Notes: a model not told the origin generated them from the sequence alone. 64,000 nt of DNA from Pseudomonas shirazensis (GCF_014268785.2 NZ_JABWRD020000005.1:84006-148005); one strand, 5' to 3'; shown: positions 42,218 to 51,396, counted from the first letter of the stretch. Program-made: numbers and translations.

Positions 42218-43198
42218 ATGACCTTTTCCCTGCGCCGCCTCGTCCTCGCTACCGGTTGCCTGTTGTTGGCCGGTCAAGCCCTGGCTGCTGAACCGAAACG
42301 CCCTGAATGTATCGCTCCAGCTTCGCCCGGCGGCGGCTTCGACCTGACCTGCAAGCTGGTGCAAAGCGCCCTGGTCAACGAGAAGATTCTCAGTAAACCG
42401 ATGCGCGTTACCTACATGCCTGGCGGCGTTGGTGCGGTTGCCTACAACGCCGTGGTTGCCCAGCGTCCGGGCGATGCCGGCACCCTGGTGGCCTGGTCCA
42501 GTGGCTCGCTGCTGAACCTGGCCCAAGGCAAGTTCGGCCGTTTCGATGAAAACGCAGTGAAGTGGCTGGCGGCCGTGGGCACCAGCTACGGCGCGATCGC
42601 GGTGAACAAGGACTCGCCTTACAAAAACCTGGCTGACCTGGTTGCTGCGCTGAAAAAAGACCCGAGCAAAGTGGTGATCGGCTCCGGCGGCACCGTCGGC
42701 AGCCAGGACTGGATGCAGACCGCGCTGATCGCCAAGGCCGCCGGGATCAACCCGCGTGACCTGCGCTACGTCGCCCTGGAAGGCGGCGGCGAAATCGCCA
42801 CTGCACTGCTCGGCGGGCACATTCAGGTCGGCTCCACTGATATCTCCGACTCCATGCCGCACATCCAGAGCGGCAACATGCGCATCCTTGCCGTATTCGC
42901 CGAGAACCGTCTCGATGAGCCGGAAATGAAGGACATCCCGACTGCCAAGGAACAGGGCTACGACATCGTCTGGCCAGTGGTACGTGGCTTCTACCTCGGG
43001 CCAAAAGTCAGCGACGAAGACTACGCATGGTGGAAAGCCGCGTTCGACAAGCTGCTGAGCTCCGAGGAGTTCGCCAAGCTGCGTGACCAGCGCGAGCTGT
43101 TCCCGTTCGCCCTGACCGGGCCAGAGCTGGACGCCTACGTCAAGAAACAGGTTGCCGACTACAAGACCCTGGCCCGGGAATTCGGCCTGATTCAGTAA
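42218..43198 (+). CDS. tctC: Tricarboxylate-binding periplasmic protein TctC
   Basis: A 326-residue solute-binding protein of the tripartite tricarboxylate transporter family. The signal peptide ends near GQALAAE, and the ligand-binding motifs ASPGGGFDLTCKLV and YMPGGVGAVAYN are present. It delivers citrate-like substrates to TctAB. It lies 31 bases after opdH. Downstream, an 18-bp hairpin separates it from tctB, which would let the binding protein be made in excess over the membrane parts. Confidence 0.95.
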   Translation: MTFSLRRLVLATGCLLLAGQALAAEPKRPECIAPASPGGGFDLTCKLVQSALVNEKILSKPMRVTYMPGGVGAVAYNAVVAQRPGDAGTLVAWSSGSLLNLAQGKFGRFDENAVKWLAAVGTSYGAIAVNKDSPYKNLADLVAALKKDPSKVVIGSGGTVGSQDWMQTALIAKAAGINPRDLRYVALEGGGEIATALLGGHIQVGSTDISDSMPHIQSGNMRILAVFAENRLDEPEMKDIPTAKEQGYDIVWPVVRGFYLGPKVSDEDYAWWKAAFDKLLSSEEFAKLRDQRELFPFALTGPELDAYVKKQVADYKTLAREFGLIQ

Positions 43199-43234
43199 CA
43201 ACGTACAGCTGCAGCACCTGTTGATGCAGGTCAG

Positions 43235-43274
43235 CCCGCGCAAGCGTCGGTGTCATCACCAACGCCTGCGCGGG
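43235..43274 (+). promoter_or_regulatory. Very strong intercistronic hairpin between tctC and tctB
   Basis: The 18-base arms at 43235-43252 and 43257-43274 (CCCGCGCAAGCGTCGGTG against CACCAACGCCTGCGCGGG) pair throughout with two G-U-type or mismatched positions and a 4-base loop (TCAT). It lies 37 bases after the tctC stop with no T-run. Such structures stabilise the upstream message and thin out transcripts of the downstream genes. Confidence 0.75.
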
Positions 43275-43328
43275 TAGAACCGCTCTCGCAATAAACTGCA
43301 GCAAGGCAGCCCTCTCGAGGATTTCCCC

Positions 43329-43787
43329 ATGATCCTGCAACGCATTTTTGCCCTGATCCTGCTGGCGGTATGTGCCGTCCTGGCAGTGATGGCCTGGCCT
43401 TACCAGGCCGCGTTTTCCTACGAACCGGTGGGCCCGCGCGCCTTCCCTTTGTTGATGCTTGGCCTGATGGGCCTGGCGTTGCTGTGCCTGGCGATTCGGC
43501 CGACGCCGATCGTGCATAAAGAGGACGAGCCGCCGCTGGATCGCCCGACCCTGATCAAGATTGCGATCTGCACCGGTTTGTTGATCCTGTTCGCCGCCAC
43601 CTTCGAGAGCCTGGGCTTCATCGTCAGTGCGGTATTGATCGGCGTGCCGATGGCGCGCCTGTATGGCGGCCGCTGGCTGCACAGCGCAATGGTGGTGGTG
43701 GCGATGAGCGTGCTGCTGTACTGGCTGTTCGATCGCGTGATGGACGTACCCCTGCCCCTTGGCCTGCTTGACGTGCTGGAGAACTGA
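43329..43787 (+). CDS. tctB: Tripartite tricarboxylate transporter small subunit TctB
   Basis: A 152-residue inner-membrane protein with four hydrophobic segments. The GPRAFPLLMLGLMGLAL motif after the first segment is the TctB signature. It forms the transporter with TctA and TctC and uses an ion gradient. GAGGA lies upstream of its ATG. Its stop is three bases before tctA, so both membrane subunits are translated together. Confidence 0.93.
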   Translation: MILQRIFALILLAVCAVLAVMAWPYQAAFSYEPVGPRAFPLLMLGLMGLALLCLAIRPTPIVHKEDEPPLDRPTLIKIAICTGLLILFAATFESLGFIVSAVLIGVPMARLYGGRWLHSAMVVVAMSVLLYWLFDRVMDVPLPLGLLDVLEN

Positions 43788-43790
43788 CAG

Positions 43791-45305
43791 ATGGATACTT
43801 TAGGCTATCTCAGCCAGGGCTTCGGCGTCGCCTTGAGCCCGTACAACCTGGTTACCGCCCTGTGCGGCACCCTGATCGGCACCGTGGTCGGCCTGCTGCC
43901 GGGCCTGGGCCCGATCAACGGCGTGGCGTTGCTGATCCCGATCGCCTTTGCCCTCGGCCTGCCGCCTGAATCCGCCTTGATTCTGCTGGCCGCGGTGTAC
44001 CTGGGTTGCGAATACGGCGGCCGGATCAGCTCGATCCTGCTCAACATTCCGGGCGAAGCTTCGACCGTGATGACCACCCTCGACGGTTACCCAATGGCTC
44101 GCCAGGGTCTGGCTGGGGTCGCGCTGTCGCTGTCGGCGTGGAGCTCGTTCATCGGTGCCTTCATCGCCACCTGCGGCATGGTCCTGTTCGCGCCGTTGCT
44201 GGCAAAGTGGGCGATTGCCTTCGGACCCGCTGAATACTTCGTGCTGATGGTGTTCGCCATTGTCTGCCTGGGCGGTATGGCCGGCGACAAGCCACTGAAG
44301 ACATTTATCGCGGCGTTGATCGGCCTGTTTCTGTCGGCAGTCGGTATCGATGCCAACAGCGGCGTTTACCGCTTCACCGGCGACAGCGTGCACATGGCTG
44401 ACGGCATTCAGTTCGTGGTACTGGTGCTGGGCCTGTTCTCGATCAGCGAGATCCTGCTGCTGCTGGAGAAAACCCATCATGGCCACCAGGCGGTAAAAGC
44501 CACCGGGCGCATGCTGTTCAACTTCAAGGAAGCGGCTTCAGTATTCGCAGTGAACATCCGTTGTGGCCTGCTCGGCTTCATCATGGGCGTATTGCCCGGC
44601 GCCGGTGCCACCCTGGCCAGCGCGGTTGCCTACATGACCGAGAAGAAAATCGCTGGCACCAGCGGCAAGTTCGGCGAAGGCGATGCACGTGGCCTGGCAG
44701 CACCGGAAACCGCCATCGGCGCCTCCTGCTGTGGTGCACTGGTGCCGATGCTGACCCTCGGCGTACCCGGTTCGGGCACCACTGCGGTAATGATCGGTGC
44801 ACTGACCCTGTACAACATCACCCCAGGACCGATGCTGTTCGAACAGCAACCCGACATCGTCTGGGGCCTGATCGCCTCGTTGTTCATCGCCAACATCATG
44901 CTGGTGATCCTCAACATTCCGATGATCCGCATCTTCACCCGCATCCTCGCCGTGCCGAACTGGGCGCTGGTGCCAGTAATCGCCATCATCACCGCCATCG
45001 GCGTGTACGCCGTGCATGCGACCACCTTCGACCTGTTCCTGATGATCGGTATCGGCATCATGGGTTACATCCTGCGCAAGCTGGACTTCCCGCTGTCGCC
45101 GATCCTGCTCGGGTTCATCCTCGGTGGGCTGATGGAGCAGAACCTGCGCCGCGCCTTGTCTATCTCCAACGGTGAGTTGGGCATTCTCTGGTCCAGCTCG
45201 ATCAGCATGAGCGTGTGGGGCCTGACCATCTTTATGCTGTGCCTGCCGCTGCTGCGCAGCTGGCGCCGGCGCAGCCAGCAACGTCGGTCCATAGCGGATG
45301 CCTGA
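43791..45305 (+). CDS. tctA: Tripartite tricarboxylate transporter large subunit TctA
   Basis: A 504-residue inner-membrane protein with about twelve hydrophobic segments. The family motifs GLLPGLGPINGVALLIP near residue 38 and GVLPGAGATLASAVAY near residue 265 are present, as are YGGRISSILLNIPGE and LTLGVPGSGTTAVM. It is the main membrane channel of the Na+- or H+-driven tricarboxylate uptake system. The start of an AbrB-family gene overlaps its last eight bases. Confidence 0.96.
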   Translation: MDTLGYLSQGFGVALSPYNLVTALCGTLIGTVVGLLPGLGPINGVALLIPIAFALGLPPESALILLAAVYLGCEYGGRISSILLNIPGEASTVMTTLDGYPMARQGLAGVALSLSAWSSFIGAFIATCGMVLFAPLLAKWAIAFGPAEYFVLMVFAIVCLGGMAGDKPLKTFIAALIGLFLSAVGIDANSGVYRFTGDSVHMADGIQFVVLVLGLFSISEILLLLEKTHHGHQAVKATGRMLFNFKEAASVFAVNIRCGLLGFIMGVLPGAGATLASAVAYMTEKKIAGTSGKFGEGDARGLAAPETAIGASCCGALVPMLTLGVPGSGTTAVMIGALTLYNITPGPMLFEQQPDIVWGLIASLFIANIMLVILNIPMIRIFTRILAVPNWALVPVIAIITAIGVYAVHATTFDLFLMIGIGIMGYILRKLDFPLSPILLGFILGGLMEQNLRRALSISNGELGILWSSSISMSVWGLTIFMLCLPLLRSWRRRSQQRRSIADA

Positions 45306-46335
45306 TCGATCGTTGCCGCTGTTCTGGGCAACCGGGCTGGTCGGCCTTGCTGGCGGATTTCTCGCCAGCAAGGTCGGCTGGCCTTTGCCGTGGATGGTCG
45401 GCTCGTTGCTGGCGATCATCCTGGTGCGTTGCCTGACCCCCTGGCAGTTACCGGAAATCCCCAACGGACGTAAATGCGGCCAGTGGATCATCGGCGTCGG
45501 TATCGGCCTGCACTTCACCCCGGCGATCATCGAGCAGGTGTCCGGCCACTTCGGCCTGATTCTGTTCGGGGCGCTGTTCACTACCGCTTCCAGTGTCATC
45601 AGTGTGTGGCTGCTGCGGCGCAGCGGTGAAGACCGCGCCACCGCCTTTTTTGCCAGCATGCCGGGAGGTTCCGGCGAAATGGTCAACCTCGGCGCACGCA
45701 ATGGCGCGGTGCTCAGCCAGGTCGCCGCGGCGCAGAGTCTGCGTGTGCTGGCGGTGGTGCTGTGCGTGCCGGCACTGTTCAAGTTGCTGCTCGGTGATGG
45801 CGTGCCGGTCAGCCATGCCAGCAGTGTCAGCTGGGGCTGGCTGGCGTTGATCACGCCGCTGGCGGTGTTGGTCGGTTATGGCTGGCAGCGCTTGCGCCAA
45901 CCCAACCCATGGTTGTTCGGGCCATTGCTGGTGGCGGCAACGGTAAGCCTGGCGGCTGATTTGCAGATCACCCTGCCGGAAGGCGCCAGCCAGATGGGCC
46001 AGTGGTTGATCGGCAGTGGCCTTGCCTGTCACTTCAACCGGGCATTTTTCCGCCGCGCGCCGTCGTTTCTGGGCCGCACCTTGCTGGCTACCGCCTTGAG
46101 CATGGTGATTGCGGCGCTTGCGGCGTGGGGTTTGAGCAACCTGAGCCAGCTGGACTTGCGTTCGCTGACGTTGGGCATGATGCCTGGGGGGATCGCCGAG
46201 ATGAGCCTTACGGCGGAGACCCTGCAGTTGTCTGTGCCGTTGGTGACAGCGATGCAGGTAATGCGTTTGTTGTTTGTGCTGTTTCTGGCAGAGCCATTGT
46301 TTCGGCTGTGGAATGCGCGGGATCAAAATCAGTAA
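45298..46335 (+). CDS. AbrB-family membrane protein (putative ammonia monooxygenase family)
   Basis: A 345-residue polytopic membrane protein with a tandem repeat: MPGGSGEMVNL near residue 121 and MMPGGIAEMSLTAE near residue 293, each within a half of four to five hydrophobic segments. This duplicated MPGG-x-EM pattern defines the AbrB family. Names such as ammonia monooxygenase or AbrB regulator are historical; E. coli AbrB was named as a putative aidB regulator. Its transport role, if any, is unproven. Overlap with tctA by eight bases shows that it belongs to the tricarboxylate operon, and it may help with the same substrates. Confidence 0.85.
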   Translation: MPDRSLPLFWATGLVGLAGGFLASKVGWPLPWMVGSLLAIILVRCLTPWQLPEIPNGRKCGQWIIGVGIGLHFTPAIIEQVSGHFGLILFGALFTTASSVISVWLLRRSGEDRATAFFASMPGGSGEMVNLGARNGAVLSQVAAAQSLRVLAVVLCVPALFKLLLGDGVPVSHASSVSWGWLALITPLAVLVGYGWQRLRQPNPWLFGPLLVAATVSLAADLQITLPEGASQMGQWLIGSGLACHFNRAFFRRAPSFLGRTLLATALSMVIAALAAWGLSNLSQLDLRSLTLGMMPGGIAEMSLTAETLQLSVPLVTAMQVMRLLFVLFLAEPLFRLWNARDQNQ

Positions 46336-46356
46336 GGGGGCGCAGCACACGCCCCC
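46336..46356. terminator. Hairpin after the tct operon (no T-run)
   Basis: GGGGGCG (46336-46342) and CGCCCCC (46350-46356) form a perfect 7-bp stem directly after the stop of the AbrB-family gene and 22 bases before the convergent ung stop. No T-run is seen on either side. Confidence 0.5.
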
Positions 46357-46377
46357 GACCAAAGCCCATCAACAGTG

Positions 46378-47067
46378 TCACTGAGGCAGTGCCCACTCCA
46401 CAGGTTTCATGCCGTGCTGCTGCAGGAAGCGGTTGGCATGGCTGAAATGCCCGCAGCCGATAAAGCCCCGGTAGGCCGACAATGGCGACGGATGTACCGA
46501 CTTGAGCACCAGGTGCTTGGTGCCGTCGATCAACTTCTGCTTGCTCTGGGCATGTGCGCCCCACAGCAGAAAGACCACATTCGATTGCCGCTCGCTGACC
46601 AGCTGGATGATCCGGTCAGTGAAAGACTCCCAGCCTTTCTTGGCATGCGATGCGGCATTGCCCCGCTGCACGGTCATGGTCGTGTTGAGCAGCAGCACGC
46701 CCTGCTCTGCCCAGCTCTGCAGATAGCCATGGGCAGGAATCGGCAGGTTCAAGTCACGCTGCAACTCTTTGTAGATATTCACCAGCGATGGCGGCGTCGG
46801 AACGCCCGGCTGTACCGAGAAGCACAGGCCATGCGCCTGATCTGGGCCGTGGTAGGGGTCCTGGCCGAGGATGACCACTTTGACCTGGTCCAGCGGCGTG
46901 CTGTTAAGGGCGTTGAAGATCAGCGGTCCAGGTGGATAAATCTCTTTGCCGGCGGCGTACTCCTGGCGCAGGAACTCGCGTAGCTGCTGCATGTAGGGCT
47001 GTTCGAACTCGGCGCGCAGCGCCTCCTTCCAGCTGGGCTCAAGCTTGATGCGGTCGTCGTCGGTCAT
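46378..47067 (-). CDS. ung: Uracil-DNA glycosylase
   Basis: A 229-residue family 1 enzyme that removes uracil from DNA. It has the water-activating motif GQDPYHG with Asp70, the GVLLLNTTMTV strand, and the HPSPLSAYRGF minor-groove loop. ATG 47067 gives a normal length; a much longer frame continues upstream over the divergent gene and is not used. It is convergent with the tct operon and divergent from an enoyl-CoA hydratase-family gene. Confidence 0.97.
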   Translation of the reverse strand: MTDDDRIKLEPSWKEALRAEFEQPYMQQLREFLRQEYAAGKEIYPPGPLIFNALNSTPLDQVKVVILGQDPYHGPDQAHGLCFSVQPGVPTPPSLVNIYKELQRDLNLPIPAHGYLQSWAEQGVLLLNTTMTVQRGNAASHAKKGWESFTDRIIQLVSERQSNVVFLLWGAHAQSKQKLIDGTKHLVLKSVHPSPLSAYRGFIGCGHFSHANRFLQQHGMKPVEWALPQ

Positions 47068-47197
47068 CGGTGTGGTCCTGAAACTGAGGGGCGCGACACT
47101 AGGAAAGCTGCCCGAGCTTGTCAATCGATCCGACCGACGACCGGCAGCCTGCGGCTGAGCCGACCATACTGAGCGGATGACCTGTGCGAGGTAGTTC

Positions 47198-48304
47198 ATG
47201 GCCGTAACCAGCGAAGTACTTACTGGAGTGGATGGTGCGCGAATCGGCATTGCCACACTGGATGCAGCAAAGTCCCTCAACGCGTTGAGCCTGGCGATGA
47301 TCGAGCAGCTCGAGGCGCTGCTCCAGGCGTGGGCGAGGGATGCTGGTGTCGTCTGCGTGCTCTTGCGGGGCAGCGGCGCCAAGGCGTTTTGCGCGGGTGG
47401 CGATGTTCGTGCGCTGGTCGACCAATGCCGCGGACAACCGGGCCAGGTGCCAGCGCTGGCCAGGCAGTTCTTCGCAGCCGAATACCGCCTGGACTATGCC
47501 CTGCACTGTTATCCCAGGCCTTTGCTGTGTTGGGGTCATGGCCATGTGCTGGGCGGTGGCCTGGGCCTGCTGCAAGGCGCTGGGATACGCATCGTGACGC
47601 CGAGCAGTCGGCTGGCCATGCCGGAGATCAGCATAGGCTTGTACCCGGACGTAGGCGCCAGTTGGTTCCTCAGCCGTCTGCCAGGCAAGCTGGGGTTGTT
47701 TCTCGGCCTGACAGGGTCGCCGATCAACGCCCGTGATGCGCTGGACCTGGGTCTGGCGGATCGTTTTCTTGGCGAGCAGCAGCAGACGGCATTGATTGAT
47801 GAACTACTGCAGTTGAACTGGCAGGAACAGACCACCCTGCAGTTGAACAGCCTGCTCAAGTGTCAGCAGCACCGCGCCCTTGCAGACCTGCCACAGGCGC
47901 AGTGGTTGCCGCGCCGAGCACTGATAGATGAGGTGCTGGATGTAGCAGATCCGGTTGCCGCCTGGCGCGCCATCGCCAGCCTGCGTCAGCACAGCGACCC
48001 GTTGTTGGCGGCTGCAGGGCAGCGCCTGCACGACGGTTGCCCGCTCAGCGCCCATCTGGTCTGGGAGCAATTGCAGCGAGCCCGGCACATGTCGCTGTTG
48101 CAGGCGCTGCAGATGGAATATGCGATGAGCCTGAATTGCTGCCGGCATCCTGAATTCAGCGAGGGCGTGCGTGCGCGGTTGATTGAAAAAGACAACACGC
48201 CGCGCTGGCACTGGCCGGATGTGGCTCAGGTGCCAGCGGCGGTGGTTGAGGCGCACTTTGCCAAAGCCTGGGAGGGCCGCCATCCGCTGGCCGATCAAGT
48301 TTAG
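47198..48304 (+). CDS. Enoyl-CoA hydratase/isomerase family protein, 3-hydroxyisobutyryl-CoA hydrolase-like
   Basis: A 368-residue crotonase-fold protein. GSGAKAFCAGGDVRAL and MPEISIGLYPDVGASWFLSRLPG are close to the oxyanion and active-site motifs of 3-hydroxyisobutyryl-CoA hydrolase (valine breakdown), and the length fits that subfamily better than a 260-residue hydratase. GAGG precedes the ATG at 47198. No valine pathway genes lie next to it, so the physiological substrate is uncertain. Confidence 0.85.
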   Translation: MAVTSEVLTGVDGARIGIATLDAAKSLNALSLAMIEQLEALLQAWARDAGVVCVLLRGSGAKAFCAGGDVRALVDQCRGQPGQVPALARQFFAAEYRLDYALHCYPRPLLCWGHGHVLGGGLGLLQGAGIRIVTPSSRLAMPEISIGLYPDVGASWFLSRLPGKLGLFLGLTGSPINARDALDLGLADRFLGEQQQTALIDELLQLNWQEQTTLQLNSLLKCQQHRALADLPQAQWLPRRALIDEVLDVADPVAAWRAIASLRQHSDPLLAAAGQRLHDGCPLSAHLVWEQLQRARHMSLLQALQMEYAMSLNCCRHPEFSEGVRARLIEKDNTPRWHWPDVAQVPAAVVEAHFAKAWEGRHPLADQV

Positions 48305-48313
48305 GGCAGGACC

Positions 48314-48757
48314 TCACCGATGCCGATTGCGATCATCGCGCCCGCCATCCGGGCGGCGATCACGGTCGCCATGGCCCCTTGAATGCCAACGCCCTTCCTG
48401 CGATCGGCGGTCATCGTTGCGGTAATCATGCCGCTCACGATCACGACGGTATTCGTAACGCTGCCGATTACCGTAATCGTTGCGTGGGTTGCCATACCAC
48501 TGCTGGTTCATCCCTGGACGCGGTTGCGGCCGATAGTGCGGCGCCGGTGCCGGGCGGTAATAGCGCGGTGCAGGCTGATAGTAGTAACGGGGCTGCGGCA
48601 CCACGTAGTAGTCACGCTCATAGCGCTGATAGCCGGGATACCCGTAACGCTCGCCACTGTAGTACTGCGAGCGAGAATACCCGCCACCGGCGTAATAAGG
48701 CGTACAGGCACTGGTCAACACTGCGAGCAGGACGATGATTGGGATTCGATAGGACAT
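48314..48757 (-). CDS. Tyr/Arg-rich lipoprotein of unknown function
   Basis: A 147-residue protein. The signal peptide ends in a lipobox (LTSAC, Cys18), so it should be lipid-anchored in the envelope. The mature part has low complexity: a Tyr/Pro-rich half with repeated YYxPAPxYYRPAPAP and RPQPRP elements, then an Arg/Asp/His-rich half with RRDRERHDYRNDDRR-type repeats. ATG 48757 has AGGAGG upstream, an excellent site. No known domain is visible; such proteins are common in pseudomonads. Its end is nine bases from the convergent hydratase-family gene. Confidence 0.75.
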   Translation of the reverse strand: MSYRIPIIVLLAVLTSACTPYYAGGGYSRSQYYSGERYGYPGYQRYERDYYVVPQPRYYYQPAPRYYRPAPAPHYRPQPRPGMNQQWYGNPRNDYGNRQRYEYRRDRERHDYRNDDRRSQEGRWHSRGHGDRDRRPDGGRDDRNRHR

Positions 48758-48969
48758 GGCGGCCTCCTGGACCGCTGGGGTGCCCGGCACAGCGGCGCTG
48801 GCGGGCGTCGATCGGCAAACGAATATCGACATGGGTTAAGACACTCGCAAGCCGATCCAGTGCCGTATGTGTAAAGATTTGCAACAACTCAGGTAACCCT
48901 GAAAAACATGCAGTTATTTTCCCGCCAGCTCTCTAGAATGTCGCCACTGGCACACATCACGGGAAGATC

Positions 48970-50460
48970 ATGCCGTCACGTTCCGCGCTGTTCTCGCAGC
49001 GATCGCTGATCCTCGCGCTGCTGATCCTGCTGGCCTGCGGTTTTCTTGCCACGTCTCTGCTCGGCTACTTTTCCTCGCGTGGCGCAATCCGTGATGGCAT
49101 CGTCAATACCGAACTGCCGCTGACCTCAGACACCGTCTACTCGGAAATCCAGAAGGATCTGATCCGCCCGGTGCTGATCTCATCGATGATCGCGCAGGAC
49201 ACCTTCCTTCGCGACTGGGTGCTGGCCGGCGAGCAGGAGCCAGAGCGGATCACTCGCTATCTGGATGAAATCCTCAGCCAGCAGAACACCTGCACCGCGT
49301 TTTTCGTCTCCGAGCGCAGCCATACCTATTACCAGGCCAAGGGCGTGCTCAAGCAAGTCAAGCCGGATGCCTGGCGCGACGCCTGGTATTACCGCGTGCG
49401 CGAGTCGCAGGCGCCGTACGAGATCAACGTCGATCTGGACATGGCCAACCATGACAAGCTCACGGTGTTCATCAATTACCGTGTGCTCGATTATGACCAG
49501 CGCTTCATCGGCGCAGCCGGGGTCGGCCTGAGTGTCGAGTCGGTAGTCAAATTGATCGACGCTTATCAGCAACGCTATCAGCGCGCCGTGCTGTTCACCG
49601 ATGCCAACGGCAAAGTCATCCTGACCGGCTCGGACGGCAGCATGCATGGCCTGCGCGCAGGCCAGCAACTGGCCGACAGCAGAGCGTTCGAGACGCTGCT
49701 GGCGCGCATGCCGGTGCCCTCGCCTGGCAGCCACGAATATCAGGACGAGGCAGGCCACAGCCACTTTCTCAACGTGCGGCCCATCCCCGAACTGGACTGG
49801 TACCTGTTGGTCGACAAACGTGAGAGCGGCGCGCTGGACCGGGTGCGCCAGTCGCTGTACCTGAACCTGGCGATCTGCGCCATGATCACCCTGGTGGTGT
49901 TGTCGCTTCTGCATGCGATGGTCAAGCGCCATCAGCAAAGCATCGAGTCGCTGGCCACGCTGGACAGCCTGACCGGCCTGCCCAACCGCCGCAGCTTTGA
50001 CCTTTTGGCCGGGCAGGCACTGCAGCAAGCCAAACGCGAAAATGCGCCACTGGTCGCCCTGCTGATCGACCTTGATCACTTCAAGCTGCTCAATGACACC
50101 CATGGCCACCTGGCCGGCGATGAAGTGCTGCGCCAGTTTGCCAACGTACTGCAAGGCAGCCTGCGCCAGTCGGATATCCTTTGCCGCTGGGGCGGTGAAG
50201 AGTTTATCGTGCTGCTGCGCGAGACCGAGGGCCGCCAGGCCATCGATGTCGCCGAGAAGGTCCGCCGCCGCACCGAGCAGTTGATCTTCAGCTACAACGA
50301 CCAACCGCTGCGCCTGACCACCAGCATCGGGCTCAGTGCACTGCAACCCGACGACAGTTTGCACAGCTTGCTGACCCGTGCCGACCATGCCCTTTATCGA
50401 GCCAAGCAGGGCGGACGCAATCGAGTCTGCAGCGAGATGCCCGGAGCAGTCCATGCCTGA
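48970..50460 (+). CDS. Membrane-bound diguanylate cyclase with extracellular sensor
   Basis: A 496-residue protein. A membrane segment at about residues 13-36, a periplasmic dCache-like sensor to about residue 295, a second segment near residues 297-318, and a GGDEF domain follow. The active site is GGEEF from Gly408, an accepted functional variant, and an inhibitory RxxD site (RQSD) lies five residues before it, so product inhibition by c-di-GMP is likely. It should make c-di-GMP in response to a periplasmic ligand. Its stop overlaps the next small gene by eight bases. Confidence 0.92.
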   Translation: MPSRSALFSQRSLILALLILLACGFLATSLLGYFSSRGAIRDGIVNTELPLTSDTVYSEIQKDLIRPVLISSMIAQDTFLRDWVLAGEQEPERITRYLDEILSQQNTCTAFFVSERSHTYYQAKGVLKQVKPDAWRDAWYYRVRESQAPYEINVDLDMANHDKLTVFINYRVLDYDQRFIGAAGVGLSVESVVKLIDAYQQRYQRAVLFTDANGKVILTGSDGSMHGLRAGQQLADSRAFETLLARMPVPSPGSHEYQDEAGHSHFLNVRPIPELDWYLLVDKRESGALDRVRQSLYLNLAICAMITLVVLSLLHAMVKRHQQSIESLATLDSLTGLPNRRSFDLLAGQALQQAKRENAPLVALLIDLDHFKLLNDTHGHLAGDEVLRQFANVLQGSLRQSDILCRWGGEEFIVLLRETEGRQAIDVAEKVRRRTEQLIFSYNDQPLRLTTSIGLSALQPDDSLHSLLTRADHALYRAKQGGRNRVCSEMPGAVHA

Positions 50461-50674
50461 CCCACAATCCTGCCCCGCTTGCGGCGCAAGCAACGGCTGC
50501 AGCCTGGCTGATCCACGCAGCGCCACGCAGAACTGCTGGTGCTTCAGCGTCAGCATCGACCCGGCGGTACTCGCCGCCCTGCCCGCCGAACTGCGCAACA
50601 AAGCCTGCCTGTGTCCCCGCTGCGCAGCCGTAGACGACCAGCTCAAAGCGGCGCAGCAGCCGCCAATTGGGTAA
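50453..50674 (+). CDS. Cysteine-rich CWC family protein
   Basis: A 73-residue protein with the CPACGASNGC, CWC and CLCPRC cysteine pattern of the cysteine-rich CWC family, likely zinc-binding. Function is unknown. ATG 50453 overlaps the diguanylate cyclase stop by eight bases, and the next gene, a pseudouridine synthase, starts 32 bases later. Such CWC proteins often sit beside RsuA-type synthases, so a link to rRNA modification is possible. Confidence 0.85.
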   Translation: MPDPQSCPACGASNGCSLADPRSATQNCWCFSVSIDPAVLAALPAELRNKACLCPRCAAVDDQLKAAQQPPIG

Positions 50675-50706
50675 ACTGCGCGGCCCATTCCTGTGCTGTT
50701 GCTGCC

Positions 50707-51396
50707 ATGCGCCTTGATCGCTTCCTCGCCAATCTGCCCTGCTACAACCGCCAGCAGGTGCGCCTGCTGCTGGCCCAGCAGCGTGTGCACGTGGATGGCC
50801 AGGTCAGCACCGACCCACTGCACGAGGTTCGCGAGTTCAGCCAGGTCGAGGTCGATCAGCAGGTGCATCAGGTCGGTCGCCCGGCGCGCTACCTGATGCT
50901 GCACAAGCCGGCCGGCTGTGTCAGCGCCACTCATGACCCGCAGCACCGGACCGTGCTCGACCTGCTCCCGGCCGAGCTGCGCGCTGACCTGCATATCGCC
51001 GGCCGGCTGGACTTCAACACCACCGGGCTGCTCCTGCTGACCAATGATGGCCAGTGGTCGCGGCGCCTGACGCAGCCAAGCACAAAACTGGCGAAGGTCT
51101 ATCGCGTCCAGACCGAAGACGAGATCGGCGCGCACTACCCGGCCAAGTTCAGCGAGGGCTTCTACTTCGCCTTCGAAGACCTCACCACCCTGCCCGCCCA
51201 GCTGGATGTGCTCGGCCCTCGGCTGGCCAGGCTGGCGATTGTCGAAGGTCGCTATCACCAGGTGAAGCGCATGTTTGGCTACTTCCAGAACAAGGTCGTT
51301 AGCCTGCATCGCGAGTCGATGGGCGGCATCCATCTCGACCCCACGCTGGCCCCTGGCGAATTCCGACCACTGACAGCCGACGAAATCGCTCTGTAA
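50707..51396 (+). CDS. rsuA: RsuA-family 16S rRNA pseudouridine synthase
   Basis: A 229-residue enzyme. An N-terminal S4-like RNA-binding segment (MRLDRFLANLPCYNRQQVRLLL) is followed by the catalytic domain with Asp102 in AGRLDFNTTGLLLLTND and the KVYRVQ and EGRYHQVKRMF motifs. RsuA makes pseudouridine 516 in 16S rRNA. ATG 50707 is used; a longer frame runs back into the upstream gene. The exact target (516 versus another site) is inferred from closest family. Confidence 0.9.
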   Translation: MRLDRFLANLPCYNRQQVRLLLAQQRVHVDGQVSTDPLHEVREFSQVEVDQQVHQVGRPARYLMLHKPAGCVSATHDPQHRTVLDLLPAELRADLHIAGRLDFNTTGLLLLTNDGQWSRRLTQPSTKLAKVYRVQTEDEIGAHYPAKFSEGFYFAFEDLTTLPAQLDVLGPRLARLAIVEGRYHQVKRMFGYFQNKVVSLHRESMGGIHLDPTLAPGEFRPLTADEIAL

